From: Pandoraea vervacti | GTDB taxonomy: Bacteria; Pseudomonadota; Gammaproteobacteria; Burkholderiales; Burkholderiaceae | NCBI RefSeq assembly: GCF_000934605.2 | Contig: NZ_CP010897.2 | Location: 2,170,001-2,234,000, forward strand | DNA length: 64,000 nucleotides | Reading direction: 5' to 3' | Part shown: piece after piece, positions 37,427 to 46,126 of the stretch | Layout: the number at the start of each line of letters is the position of its first letter | Position numbering within the stretch: the stretch's first letter is position 1 | Notes under the pieces: generated by a model | Told to the model about the DNA's origin: nothing | The model's input: the letters and a program-made list of their open reading frames with translations, nothing else | Database searches by the model: none | Made by a program: the position numbers and the translations under genes

Positions 37427-38187
37427 TGCGAAACCTCGTGAGCCTTGTCTGCTGCGTTACCGTAGGCCAGTGCGCTGAGCGTCTGCTTGTCCAGACGCCA
37501 GACCGGCGCGGGGGCCATGACCGCCTTTTTCACATGCGCCAGAAAGGTCTCGCGAGGAATTTCACCCCCGCCAAGCGACGCCAGGTGAGCGGTACTTTGC
37601 TGGCAGTCTATCACCTCTATTGCGTGTGTGCGTGCAAACGCGACGAGTGCCGCGAGCGCGATTTTCGAGGCGTCGGTGCGCCTGGCGAACATCGATTCGC
37701 CATAAAACATGCGACCGAGCGCCACGCCATAAAGACCGCCGACGCGCTCCCCCTCGTAGAACGTCTCCACGCTGTGCGCGAGGCCGGCGTCGTGGAGGGC
37801 GCGGTAGGCGGCGACGATCGCCGGGGTGATCCACGTGCCGTCCTGCCCCCGGCGCGGCGCCTCGGCGCACGCCTGCATGACCGCGGGGAAATCGGCATCG
37901 AGGCGAATTTCCCAGGCGTCTTCGCGGATTACGCGGCGCAGCAACTTGCGGAAGTTGTGGCTGACGACGAAATTTTCCGGGCGCAGCACCATACGCGGAT
38001 CGGGACTCCACCAGAGCACCGGCTGGCCTTGCGAGTACCAGGGGAAGATGCCTTGCCGATAAGCGGCAAGCAGCCGTTGCGGCGAGAGATCGAGTCCGGC
38101 GGCGAGCAATCCGGGCGCGTCGCTCGACGCGTCGAGTGCCTCGTCGACCGAGGGGAAGGGATCGTTTGCTTCGAGCCAGACGACCAT
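37423..38187 (-). CDS. aat: leucyl/phenylalanyl-tRNA-protein transferase
   Basis: A 254-aa enzyme that adds Leu or Phe to N-terminal Lys or Arg for ClpAP degradation. Motifs are GLLAAGLDLSPQRLLAAYRQGIFPW, PVLWWSPDPRMVL and HSVETFYEGERVGGLYGVALGRMFYGESMF. The translationally coupled bpt gives one operon for both arms of the bacterial N-degron pathway. Confidence 0.96.
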   Translation of the reverse strand: MVVWLEANDPFPSVDEALDASSDAPGLLAAGLDLSPQRLLAAYRQGIFPWYSQGQPVLWWSPDPRMVLRPENFVVSHNFRKLLRRVIREDAWEIRLDADFPAVMQACAEAPRRGQDGTWITPAIVAAYRALHDAGLAHSVETFYEGERVGGLYGVALGRMFYGESMFARRTDASKIALAALVAFARTHAIEVIDCQQSTAHLASLGGGEIPRETFLAHVKKAVMAPAPVWRLDKQTLSALAYGNAADKAHEVSQ

Positions 38188-38282
38188 GGCGACGTTAGCG
38201 TTGCGGGATTTGCGCCGACTTCACCGCATTACCGATGAAGTCGACCCGGTCGATGCGCATGGCGACGCGAGCCCCGACGCGT

Positions 38283-38918
38283 TCAGACACGCAGCATCGG
38301 CGTGAGAATGTCCTCGGTGTGCGCCGTATGCACGGGCAACGACGGGACAGGGACGCCCGGCATCGCGGCGTCGGGCGTGGAGGCTTCGAGGTGCACGCCG
38401 AACGCACCTGCACGGCGGTCTTCGAAAAAATATCGCAGTGTCTTGGCAACGGTCGGGAACGCAATGTCGTCCCACGGGATTTCGTCTTCCGAGAACAGGG
38501 CGACTTCGAGACTCTCTTCACCCGCGGCAAATTGCGGCTCGCGCATTTGTGCCAGATAGAAGATGTGGACCTGATTCACATGCGGCACGTTGAGTAGCGA
38601 GAACAGCGCACCGACATCGACGATGGCGCCCGCTTCTTCCAGCGTTTCGCGTGCAGCAGCCTGCGACGTCGTCTCCCCGATTTCCATGAACCCGGCCGGC
38701 AGTGTCCAGTACCCGAGCCTCGGCTCGATGGCGCGCTTGCACAGCAACACCTGATCGCCCCACACAGGCACCGTGCCGAGCACGTTGCGCGGGTTCTGAT
38801 AGTGGATGGCGCCGCAATGGGTGCACACATGCCGCTCGCGGTTGTCACCGGGCGGAATGCGCAGCTCGACCGGATGGCCGCAGGCGGAACAGAATTGGGT
38901 GGGAGGACGTCGGTTCAT
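38283..38918 (-). CDS. NUDIX hydrolase with N-terminal zinc ribbon
   Basis: A 211-aa protein. The zinc ribbon FCSACGHPV...HVCTHCGAIHY (about residues 9-40) is followed by a NUDIX domain with the box GFMEIGETTSQAAARETLEEAG (about 84-105). A 35-residue Pro/Ala-rich tail is not part of the fold. It hydrolyses a nucleoside-diphosphate-linked substrate, possibly NAD(H)-like or ADP-ribose; specificity is not readable. I take ATG 38918 rather than starts up to 39092, because the ribbon begins eight residues after it. Confidence 0.88.
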   Translation of the reverse strand: MNRRPPTQFCSACGHPVELRIPPGDNRERHVCTHCGAIHYQNPRNVLGTVPVWGDQVLLCKRAIEPRLGYWTLPAGFMEIGETTSQAAARETLEEAGAIVDVGALFSLLNVPHVNQVHIFYLAQMREPQFAAGEESLEVALFSEDEIPWDDIAFPTVAKTLRYFFEDRRAGAFGVHLEASTPDAAMPGVPVPSLPVHTAHTEDILTPMLRV

Positions 38919-39068
38919 GGTTGCTGCGAGTGTATCATCGGCAACGCGCGCTGTGCGGCGACGCACGCCGGGTGCCGGGATAACCCGTGTGTTGGGGCGA
39001 ACGTTGGCCTGCATGGCGGTTTCCTTCGACATGGGAAGGCGCGCCGGGAAAATATTCGGCCTGTCATG

Positions 39069-39097
39069 TTGCACTGCGATGGCAATTGTCATATAAT
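39069..39097 (+). promoter_or_regulatory. sigma-70 promoter of tRNA-fMet
   Basis: TTGCAC (39069-39074) and TATAAT (39092-39097) are 17 bp apart. The start point would be near 39104, seven bases before the mature tRNA. Confidence 0.8.
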
Positions 39098-39110
39098 CTA
39101 ATTCTTCAGA

Positions 39111-39187
39111 CGCGGGGTGGAGCAGTCTGGCAGCTCGTCGGGCTCATAACCCGAAGGTCACAGGTTCAAATCCTGTCCCCGCAACCA
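39111..39187 (+). tRNA. initiator tRNA-fMet (CAT)
   Basis: A 77-nt cloverleaf with encoded CCA. The acceptor is CGCGGGG/CCCCGCA, so position 1 (C) does not pair with position 72 (A), the initiator hallmark. The anticodon stem carries three G-C pairs (GGG/CCC) around CTCATAA with anticodon CAT. The T loop is GGTTCAAATCC. Confidence 0.97.
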
Positions 39188-39193
39188 AATTCG

Positions 39194-39226
39194 AAAGCCT
39201 GATTTCTTCAAGAAATCAGGCTTTTT
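39194..39226 (+). terminator. rho-independent terminator of tRNA-fMet
   Basis: The long stem AAAGCCTGATTTCTT (39194-39208) pairs with 39211-39225, with a two-base CA gap, and ends in TTTTT. Confidence 0.9.
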
Positions 39227-39371
39227 GCGTTTCTGTCGCTGTGGAGTCCGATGTAAGCCCCCCCGATGAAAGGTCCGATGAGGGCCCTCATGCCGCGATC
39301 GTGCGGAATCGGTGCGGCATGGACGCGACATTGTGTGAACCATCGATATCTGCTAAACCCGCGAGGTCTCC

Positions 39372-39827
39372 ATGTCCGGCATCTATATCGCGCACGAAGA
39401 CGAATTCGACGCCATTACCGAACTCTGGGAAGCCTCCGTGCGCGCGACGCACGAATTCCTGAGCGACGACGATATTGCCTGGCTGCGTCCGCGCATTCGC
39501 AATGAATATCTGCGTGCGGTAACGTTGCGCGTATTTCGCGACGACGCTGGCGTCATTCGCGGCTTCCTCGGCGTGTCGCCGGGCAATGTGGAGATGTTGT
39601 TCGTGGCGCCCGAGGCGCGCCGCCAGGGGATCGGTGCCGCGCTGCTGGCCTATGCCGTGCGCGAGCTCGATTGCACGCGTGTCGACGTCAACGAACAGAA
39701 TCCGCAGGCGCTGGCGTTTTACCAGCGCGAGGGATTCGAAGTGATCGGCCGCTCGGCGCTCGACGGGCAAGGGCGGCCATTCCCGATATTGCACATGCGC
39801 CTCGCAACGGCGGAGGCTGCGCCTTAA
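39372..39827 (+). CDS. GNAT-family N-acetyltransferase
   Basis: A 151-aa acetyltransferase. The acetyl-CoA loop is VAPEARRQGIGAALLAYAV (near residue 80) and the C-terminal YQREGFEVIGRSALDGQGRPFPILHM completes the fold. The substrate is unknown; similarity to YjaB-type enzymes is possible. It ends convergently with the tautomerase gene, the two stop codons sharing TTAA. Confidence 0.88.
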   Translation: MSGIYIAHEDEFDAITELWEASVRATHEFLSDDDIAWLRPRIRNEYLRAVTLRVFRDDAGVIRGFLGVSPGNVEMLFVAPEARRQGIGAALLAYAVRELDCTRVDVNEQNPQALAFYQREGFEVIGRSALDGQGRPFPILHMRLATAEAAP

Positions 39828-40054
39828 CGCGGGCAGTATCCCGGCTTCTTGTAGAGGTAGCCCTTCTTTTCCTCGATCTCGGGGCGATAGACGGCGTCGT
39901 ACCAGAGCGCGGGCGACACATCCTGTACCGCGATGGAAATCGCGTTGGCTTCAACGCCCAGCACGGTCTGCAACGTCTCGGTGATGCGATCGGCCAGATC
40001 CTGTTTCTGATGTTCACTGCGTCCTTCGGACAACTTCACGATGACGTGCTGCAT
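39824..40054 (-). CDS. 4-oxalocrotonate-tautomerase-like protein lacking Pro1
   Basis: A 76-aa protein closely resembling PptA/YdcE tautomerases (HVIVKLSEGRSEHQKQDLA, VYRPEIEEKKGYLYKKPGY). The residue after Met is Gln (ATGCAG), not the Pro that acts as catalytic base in this superfamily. The start is well supported by AGGAGACACCCC directly upstream. It probably lacks standard tautomerase activity unless another chemistry is used. It lies between an EamA gene (same strand, 40094-41002) and the GNAT gene. Confidence 0.85.
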   Translation of the reverse strand: MQHVIVKLSEGRSEHQKQDLADRITETLQTVLGVEANAISIAVQDVSPALWYDAVYRPEIEEKKGYLYKKPGYCPR

Positions 40055-40093
40055 GGGGTGTCTCCTGTCGCTGATGCAAGTCGGTGAAAAAAT

Positions 40094-41002
40094 TCATCCC
40101 TTGACGGGTGCCGCTGCCGGGCGTTGTGCCATGCGGCGTGCGCGGGTCTGGCTCAGCGCCACACCGAGGATCGTCAGTCCCCCGCCGACCAGGTGATAGC
40201 CATGCAAGGTCTCGCGCAGCAGCAGCGCTGCGGCCAGCGCGGTGGCGATGGGAATGAGGTTCATGAAAATGCTCGCTCGATTCGCACCCAGATGGCTGAC
40301 CGACATCATCCACGCATAGGGCGCCACGATCGATCCCGGAATCGCCGCGTAGAGCACCATCGCAACGTTCGGTGCGGAATACGTCATCGCCGGTTCGAGC
40401 CACATGCCCGGCAGCAAGAAAATCAACGCGAACGCCATTTGCACGTAGATCGACGTGAACGTTGGCAATGCGCTTGCCCAGCGCTTGAGCAGCACGCCGT
40501 AAGCCGCCACGGATAGCGCCGCGACGAGCATCATGGCGTCGCCGCGTCCCACACCCTGCGACAGCAGCGCACGGGGATCGCCTTTGCCGATGACAAGCAC
40601 AATCCCCGCGAACGAGATCGCGACGCCCAGCATGGCGCGTCGTGACGGCAAGTCGCGAAACAGTGCGACACCAATCAGGAGTGTGAGCAGCGGCACGAGA
40701 GACAACAGGATGCCGATGTTCGTGGCAGACGTGTAGCTCGCGGCGTAGTACGCGAGGCCCTGACACGTGGCCATGCCAAGCAGGCCGAGCAGCGCGAGCC
40801 GGGGAAGTTGCGCGCGGATCGTCGCGCGATATTGCCAGACACGCTTCGCGACGAAAGGCGTCAGAACGAGAAAAGCGATCAACCACCTGTCGAACGCAAT
40901 GGTGCCGGGCGGAATCGCGCCGGCGGCGAGCTTGCCGACGATGGCATTGCCCGCCCAGATGCCCACGGCCAGCAGGCAAAGAAGGAGATAACCGGGATTC
41001 AT
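40094..41002 (-). CDS. EamA-family (DMT) exporter
   Basis: A 302-aa ten-helix transporter with two EamA repeats (the first starts MNPGYLLLCLLAVGIWAGNAI, the second near DAMMLVAALSVAAYGVLLKRW). Length is standard. Substrate unknown. It is divergent from an AraC-type activator 85 bases away, the usual arrangement for a regulator and its exporter target. Confidence 0.9.
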   Translation of the reverse strand: MNPGYLLLCLLAVGIWAGNAIVGKLAAGAIPPGTIAFDRWLIAFLVLTPFVAKRVWQYRATIRAQLPRLALLGLLGMATCQGLAYYAASYTSATNIGILLSLVPLLTLLIGVALFRDLPSRRAMLGVAISFAGIVLVIGKGDPRALLSQGVGRGDAMMLVAALSVAAYGVLLKRWASALPTFTSIYVQMAFALIFLLPGMWLEPAMTYSAPNVAMVLYAAIPGSIVAPYAWMMSVSHLGANRASIFMNLIPIATALAAALLLRETLHGYHLVGGGLTILGVALSQTRARRMAQRPAAAPVKG

Positions 41003-41059
41003 TCGAAAGCCTCAAATGCGAAATGGCACAGTGAGGCTAGAATAGCGAATATCTTTTTA

Positions 41060-41073
41060 TCGTTATATAACGA
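41060..41073. promoter_or_regulatory. 14-bp perfect palindrome between EamA and AraC genes
   Basis: TCGTTATATAACGA is fully self-complementary and lies 14 bases before the AraC ATG. It is a likely operator or dyad over the araC-type promoter. Confidence 0.5.
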
Positions 41074-41086
41074 CTTTCAGACAAAC

Positions 41087-41890
41087 ATGGATCAAACCGG
41101 ACAAGACCGACAAGCTGCTTGGAGCCAACTGAGCGGCGTGTTGCCAGAACCGGCGCCTTTGACGTTCCGGTCTGCGACCTTCGAGGGTGGGCAGGTGTTC
41201 GAATCGAGACGCCAGCCGTGGGGGAAGGTCGGGTTTGCGCTGACCGGGGTGATGGAGGTGATCGTGGAGGGGAAGCACTTTCTCTCGCCGCCGCATTACG
41301 CGACCTGGATACCGGCGCAGGCGTCTCATCGTTGTCACAATCGGCAGAGCGTCAGGTTCGTCACGATCTACATCGATCACGACGGGTGTCGCGACATGCC
41401 GGAGACGGCGTGTACGTTGGCGCTCAGCCCGTTGATCCGGGTGATCTTTTCCGACTTTCTGTCCCGGGACGTGATGACGCCGCAGGGCGAGGATGATCTG
41501 CGTCTGGCTCGGGTGCTGATGGACCAACTGCGTAAGGCGCCGCGCCGCGACAGTTATCTGCCGGTGTCGGACGATCCGCTGGTGCGGCCGATTACGGACG
41601 CGTTGCAAAGCCATCCGAGCGACCGCCGCTCGCTTGCCGACTGGGCGGAAAGTCTGGGCGCAACGGAGCGTACCGTGTCGCGGCGTTTTCAGTCGAGCAT
41701 GGGGATATCGTTCAACGAGTGGCGGCAGCGACTCAAACTCGTGATCGCGTTGTCGCAGATCGAAGAGGGGAAACCGGTGCAGCGTATTGCGGACGATCTG
41801 GGATACAGCACGCCGTCCGCCTTCATTGCGATGTTTCGGCGTCAGACGGGCACTAGCCCGTCGTTCATCTCGACGCAAGACTGGGGGTAG
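41087..41890 (+). CDS. AraC-family transcriptional regulator
   Basis: A 267-aa regulator. The N-terminal cupin (about residues 15-150) has GKVGFALTGVMEVIVEGKHFLSP and a His-rich WIPAQASHRCHN strand. The C-terminal double helix-turn-helix (about 170-260) has SLADWAESLGATERTVSRRF and IADDLGYSTPSAFIAMFRRQTGTSP. The start at ATG 41087 excludes a 93-codon upstream extension that is antisense to the EamA gene. It likely controls the divergent exporter. Confidence 0.9.
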   Translation: MDQTGQDRQAAWSQLSGVLPEPAPLTFRSATFEGGQVFESRRQPWGKVGFALTGVMEVIVEGKHFLSPPHYATWIPAQASHRCHNRQSVRFVTIYIDHDGCRDMPETACTLALSPLIRVIFSDFLSRDVMTPQGEDDLRLARVLMDQLRKAPRRDSYLPVSDDPLVRPITDALQSHPSDRRSLADWAESLGATERTVSRRFQSSMGISFNEWRQRLKLVIALSQIEEGKPVQRIADDLGYSTPSAFIAMFRRQTGTSPSFISTQDWG

Positions 41891-41944
41891 GGCGGTGGCG
41901 ACGCCGCTGCGCTAGTCCATGCTGCCGTCGGGTGTGATCTGTAC

Positions 41945-41994
41945 AGGCTCACATGCAGGCTCAAACACAGGCTTAAACACAGGCTCACATACAG
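41945..41994. repeat. 12-bp tandem array between AraC and eamA
   Basis: Four units (AGGCTCACATGC, AGGCTCAAACAC, AGGCTTAAACAC, AGGCTCACATAC) plus AG lie between the AraC stop and the convergent eamA stop. Confidence 0.9.
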
Positions 41995-41996
41995 AT

Positions 41997-42881
41997 TTAA
42001 CGCGCCGAAGGCAGCAGGCGTTGCTTGATGCGTGCGCCGAAAACGTTGATGACCAGGCCGGCCATGACGAGCGCGGCGCCGGCGATCTGCGCCGAGGTGA
42101 GTTGTTCATCGAGCAGCAGCGCGGCCGATGCGAGGCCGATGATCGGCACAAGCAAGGAGAATGGCGCGACCTGACTGGCGGGGTAACGAGTCATCAGTCG
42201 TCCCCAGAGCGAGTAGCCGACGAGTGTTGCGATGAAGGCGAGATAGGCAATTGCGAAGACCGAGGATGCCGGAATGTGCGTGAGCGAAGCGGCAATTTGT
42301 TGCGGGCCTTCAAACCAATAGGAGAGCAATGCAAAGGGAATGGGGGGAATGAGGCTGGCCCAGACAACGAGTCCGACCAGATCGACGTTGCCGATCTTTT
42401 TCGTGACGATGTTGCCCGTCGCCCAGCTGAGCGATGCGCACAACGTCAGCACGAAGCCGATCAGCGTCATGTCGCCGCCGCCCTGCATGCCGATGACGGT
42501 CAGGCCTGTCGCAGCGATCAACAGACCGACGATGTTTTGCGCGCGAAAGCGCTCGCCGAGGCACAGCACTGCGAGTCCCAACGTAAAGAAGGCTTGCGCT
42601 TGCAGCACCAGCGACGCCAGTCCGGCGGGCATGCCTACGTACATTGCGGTAAAGAGTAACGCGAATTGTCCGAACGAGATCGTCGCGCCGTAGGCGATGA
42701 GCCATTTCAGCGGCACTTGTGGGCGCCTGACGAAGAGGATGGCAGGGAAGGCGGCGAGCAGGAATCGCAGTGCGCCCAGGAGCATGGGCGGCACGCCATG
42801 CAGGCCGACCTTGATGACAACGAAGTTCACGCCCCAGGCGAGTACCACGATGAGTGCCTGCAAGAGGTCCTTCGGTGTCAT
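41997..42881 (-). CDS. eamA: EamA-like O-acetylserine/cysteine-type exporter
   Basis: A 294-aa exporter with strong, end-to-end resemblance to E. coli EamA. WGVNFVVIKVGLHGVPPMLL, GMPAGLASLVLQAQAFFTL, SLSWATGNIVTKKI and LVPIIGLASAALLLDEQLT all match. Ten helices. The substrate (O-acetylserine/cysteine) is by family analogy. It is convergent with the AraC gene, with a 12-bp tandem array just past its stop. Confidence 0.9.
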   Translation of the reverse strand: MTPKDLLQALIVVLAWGVNFVVIKVGLHGVPPMLLGALRFLLAAFPAILFVRRPQVPLKWLIAYGATISFGQFALLFTAMYVGMPAGLASLVLQAQAFFTLGLAVLCLGERFRAQNIVGLLIAATGLTVIGMQGGGDMTLIGFVLTLCASLSWATGNIVTKKIGNVDLVGLVVWASLIPPIPFALLSYWFEGPQQIAASLTHIPASSVFAIAYLAFIATLVGYSLWGRLMTRYPASQVAPFSLLVPIIGLASAALLLDEQLTSAQIAGAALVMAGLVINVFGARIKQRLLPSAR

Positions 42882-43164
42882 GCGGGCATCTCCTTGGGCG
42901 GTATTCGTTAATTTGTTATCGACGCAGGGCGAGAGTGTACTCCCGGCGCGTCGACGTGTCCTGCTGAGAAAGCTGTCCGACGGTCCTTCTCACAGCGCGC
43001 CGGCGGGGCGGGCGGTTCCTCCGGCGTCGGCGGCAGAGAAGGGCATGACGTATACTTTGCGTTTCGTACATCCAGAAACGCTGTCTCAAATCACCCAACG
43101 GGTCTGTTCGGACCGGTGGCGGGTGCGTTGGCGAGACGGCGTTTTCCGTATCTGAGGAATTTGC

Positions 43165-44178
43165 ATGACTTTACCTCCCCGCCGCGTCAGCGTGGCCCCG
43201 ATGATGGATTGGACGGATCGCCATTGTCGTGTCTTCCACCGTCAGCTTTCGCGTCATACGTGGCTATACACCGAGATGGTGACGACAGGAGCCCTGTTGC
43301 ATGGGGATGTCGCACGTCATCTCGATTTCGATGCGGTGGAGCATCCTGTCGCGTTGCAGCTTGGCGGCAGCGAGCCGCAGGACCTGGCGCGCGCGGCCAA
43401 GCTTGGCGAGCAGTGGGGGTACGACGAGATCAACCTCAACTGCGGGTGCCCGTCGGAGCGTGTGCAGCGTGGGGCGTTCGGTGCTTGTCTGATGGCGGAG
43501 CCGGCGTTGGTGGCCGATTGCGTCAAGGCGATGCGCGACGTGGTGCAGGTGCCCGTGACCGTCAAGCATCGCATCGGTATCGACGACGTCGAGTCGTTCT
43601 CATTCGTGGAAGACTTCGTCGGCAAAATTGCCGAGGCTGGGTGTTCAACCTTTATCGTGCATGCGCGCAATGCCATCCTGAAAGGCTTGAGCCCGAAAGA
43701 AAACCGCGAGATTCCGCCGCTGAAATACGACTATGCGTATCGTCTCAAACAGGTATTCCCTCACCTTGAAATTCTGATTAACGGCGGCGTGAAGACGCTC
43801 GACGAAATTGAACTGCACCTTCAGCATGTGGACGGCGTGATGCTGGGGCGCGAGGCGTATCACAACCCGTATGTGCTTGCGGAGGTGGATGCGCGCTTTT
43901 ACGGTGACACGGCGCCTGTGAAGTCACGTGAGGTGGTCGAGGACGCGCTGATCGAATACGCGGCGTCGCAGGTCGAGCGTGGTCAATATCTCGGTGCGAT
44001 CACCCGTCATGCGCTCGGGCTGTATCGGGGCGTGCCGGGTGCACGCGGGTGGCGCCGCGTGCTGTCGGATCCGAAGCGTCTCAAAGCAGGCGTGAGCGCA
44101 TTCGAGGAAGCGCGGGCGCAGCTCCGTGCCGGGGCATTCAACGAACGCGACGATACGGCGTCGGTGACCGCGGCATGA
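43165..44178 (+). CDS. dusA: tRNA-dihydrouridine synthase A
   Basis: A 337-aa FMN enzyme that reduces U20/U20a in the tRNA D loop. The N-terminal VAPMMDWTDRHCRVFHRQL and the catalytic-Cys motif NLNCGCPSERVQRGAFGACLM are diagnostic, as are TVKHRIGID, INGGVKT and DGVMLGREAYHNP. Length is standard for DusA. ATG 43165 has GAGGAA upstream. tRNA-His follows about 240 bases later from its own promoter. Confidence 0.96.
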   Translation: MTLPPRRVSVAPMMDWTDRHCRVFHRQLSRHTWLYTEMVTTGALLHGDVARHLDFDAVEHPVALQLGGSEPQDLARAAKLGEQWGYDEINLNCGCPSERVQRGAFGACLMAEPALVADCVKAMRDVVQVPVTVKHRIGIDDVESFSFVEDFVGKIAEAGCSTFIVHARNAILKGLSPKENREIPPLKYDYAYRLKQVFPHLEILINGGVKTLDEIELHLQHVDGVMLGREAYHNPYVLAEVDARFYGDTAPVKSREVVEDALIEYAASQVERGQYLGAITRHALGLYRGVPGARGWRRVLSDPKRLKAGVSAFEEARAQLRAGAFNERDDTASVTAA

Positions 44179-44342
44179 CGAGCGTCGCGTGACGCGTTGA
44201 CTTGTCCCCGTCGTCGTGCACGTCATGCTATCGACGCTGAAATGGCAGCGCTTGACGCCGAGCGTTCGCCGCGCGAGATGACCATGTCGCGCATCGAACG
44301 CGCACGGAAGGGAAGGAATATTTCGAAGAAGTGAAAAAAGTG

Positions 44343-44372
44343 TTGGCAGCGCGATAAAAACGTCGCTATAAT
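44343..44372 (+). promoter_or_regulatory. sigma-70 promoter of tRNA-His
   Basis: TTGGCA (44343-44348) and TATAAT (44367-44372) are 18 bp apart, with the start point near 44379. Confidence 0.75.
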
Positions 44373-44414
44373 CTTGTTTCTGTTCAGCGAGCAAGTCAAG
44401 GCGCTGATCACGGC

Positions 44415-44491
44415 GGTGGCCGTAGCTCAGTTGGTAGAGTCCTGGATTGTGATTCCAGTCGTCGTGGGTTCGAGTCCCATCGGTCACCCCA
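44415..44491 (+). tRNA. tRNA-His (GTG)
   Basis: A 77-nt cloverleaf with encoded CCA. It carries the extra 5' G (position -1, base 44415) facing discriminator C73, the tRNA-His identity feature. The anticodon loop ATTGTGAT has GTG, and the T loop is GGTTCGAGTCC. A weak hairpin (44510-44524) follows. Confidence 0.96.
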
Positions 44492-44744
44492 AAATTCCCT
44501 TGTAGTTCAAAGCACTAAGTGCTTCTCATTTTCCTAATTCGGGAAAGTTACCCCTGATAAGCGTCAAATTTCTCCGCTTTCTGCTGCGTTGCCTTCGCCG
44601 TATGCTATTTCGCGCTAATGATCTGATCGCGCGTGCTGCATTGGATACGCATCGCATCCTGCCGCGCGGGGTGCAAAACCATTGGGGTGCGGGCCGCTGT
44701 GTCGGAAAAGGACGGCGCGCGTCGTTCGCTCGCCGAATTGAGCG
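44492..44744. other. intergenic region between tRNA-His and glycan locus
   Basis: 253 bases with a small hairpin (AAGCAC-TAA-GTGCTT, 44510-44524) that could end the tRNA transcript. It is AT-rich for about 100 bases, then normal. No integrase remnant or tRNA-end duplication was recognised. Confidence 0.4.
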
Positions 44745-45644
44745 TCACTGACGTGTGGAGCCCAAGTTCACGATCTTTTGAATGCGGCAGTCTATGGTTG
44801 GAAGGGCCGCAGCCGGCAGGAAAGAGGGCAGGCGATGAAGGCCGCTGCGAACAAGCGCGGTGATGAGGTGCCGCATCAAGGGCGAGCGCCTTGCCGCAAA
44901 AATGGGGTCGGACGTAACGCGTATGAAAGTATCCGTCAGCATATCGCGATTAAAGCGGACCTTCAGTTCCGGATGCGCGCGCGTCGCCCGTTCGATCGTG
45001 CCAACCGTTATCCAATTCAGGGAGCGCCACGTTCCCGCAGGATCGGGAAGGTTGTCGTATTCGAATATCCGACGGTGCATCAATCGCTCGGTAAGGCGCT
45101 TGCTGAACAGTGTCGGAATATTGAAGTGCGGTTCGTACGGAAACGTGTAGTTCGGACAGGTAAACCGATATGACGCGCCATCACGAAGACTGCGTCCGAC
45201 ACGGTCCACGACACACCCAACGTCGCTGACGTGCTCCATCACGTTAATGGAAAAAGCAAAATCGAAGCGGTTGACGATGTCGAGCGATTCGCCCGGACTG
45301 GCAATGATCGTGGGGACGCAATTCGCCTGCCGCGCCACGAACAGCACCATCTCTTGAAACTTTGTGAAGAGTGAAAATCCTTGGCCCACGGGTTCGAGAG
45401 CGCTGACGCGAAATCCTTCGCGGACCAGTTGGCAGCTCAGCAGATAGGCTCCCGCCCCGACTTCCAGCACCTCGGCGCCTTGGGCGAGTCCGCTCAGGTC
45501 CTGGTCGAGATACCGGCGTGCGAAAAGCGCTTCGTTCGCATAGGTCTCGAAGATTTCGAGCAGATCCGGCGCCTTGGCAGCAATCTGCCGCCGAACGAGT
45601 TCAAGCCATTCTTTCATTTCCGGTATCAGTGACGAGCAGTTCAT
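44745..45644 (-). CDS. class I SAM-dependent methyltransferase
   Basis: A 299-aa protein. The SAM-binding motif I is EVLEVGAGAYLLSCQLVREG, the acidic loop is SALEPVGQG, and a later FDFAFSINVMEHVSDVG strand is typical of UbiE/Mtf-11-like enzymes. It is the promoter-distal gene of the glycan locus, so methylation of a sugar or lipid-linked intermediate is plausible. The acceptor is unknown. The stop lies 253 bases from tRNA-His. Confidence 0.85.
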   Translation of the reverse strand: MNCSSLIPEMKEWLELVRRQIAAKAPDLLEIFETYANEALFARRYLDQDLSGLAQGAEVLEVGAGAYLLSCQLVREGFRVSALEPVGQGFSLFTKFQEMVLFVARQANCVPTIIASPGESLDIVNRFDFAFSINVMEHVSDVGCVVDRVGRSLRDGASYRFTCPNYTFPYEPHFNIPTLFSKRLTERLMHRRIFEYDNLPDPAGTWRSLNWITVGTIERATRAHPELKVRFNRDMLTDTFIRVTSDPIFAARRSPLMRHLITALVRSGLHRLPSFLPAAALPTIDCRIQKIVNLGSTRQ

Positions 45645-45704
45645 GTTTGCGAGTCTGTGAGCGCTTTTTTGTATTGTGTTACGAGCGCAGCGTCGGGGCC
45701 TGGG

Positions 45705-46067
45705 TCACTGCCCGGCGGTGACGCCAATCGTAATGCCCGCGAGGATCAAGCTGGCTGCGGTCACCGTAGCCAGGCTGATCTGCTCACCCAAAAACCAGTG
45801 CGCCCCGATGATCACCATGACAAATGTCACGCCAATGTATATCGGAAATGCAACAGCGAGCGGGAGTCGCGTAACGATGACCATCCAGGCAATCGACGCC
45901 AGAAAAGCGGCCCCATATGCGGACACAATCAGCGGGTCGCGCAGCATGACCGCAAGTTTCGACGTCAGCGTATCGCCTGCCACGACCCCGGCTGCCCGAA
46001 ATTTGATCATGATCTGGCTGTATGCGACGAGCAGCGCGACTGGGATGACGAGAAGAAGCGATTTCAT
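45705..46067 (-). CDS. SMR/EamA-like small transporter (ArnE/ArnF-type)
   Basis: A 120-aa protein with four hydrophobic helices (LLLVIPVALLVAYSQIMIKF, VSAYGAAFLASIAWMVIV, FPIYIGVTFVMVIIGAHWFL, VTAASLILAGITIGVTA). The YSQ..IK and PLAVAFPIYIGV motifs match the small-multidrug/ArnE-ArnF family, whose members flip undecaprenyl-phosphate sugars. Placed beside a polyprenyl-phosphate-type glycosyltransferase and a formyltransferase, a flippase for a lipid-linked sugar is the best inference. Alternatively it is a drug exporter. Confidence 0.75.
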   Translation of the reverse strand: MKSLLLVIPVALLVAYSQIMIKFRAAGVVAGDTLTSKLAVMLRDPLIVSAYGAAFLASIAWMVIVTRLPLAVAFPIYIGVTFVMVIIGAHWFLGEQISLATVTAASLILAGITIGVTAGQ

Positions 46068-46126
46068 AGTTGATTAAACACAACGCTGCACGTCGACGAG
46101 ATGGCCGACGCGTTGATAGTTCCTGC

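Noticed and set aside
41912..42151. Repeat-containing minus-strand frame ending in EPV repeats
   Set aside because: It is out of frame with eamA and only translates the 12-bp array.
44492..44744. Integrase remnant or att site next to tRNA-His
   Set aside because: No integrase motif and no second copy of the tRNA 3' end was found in the window.
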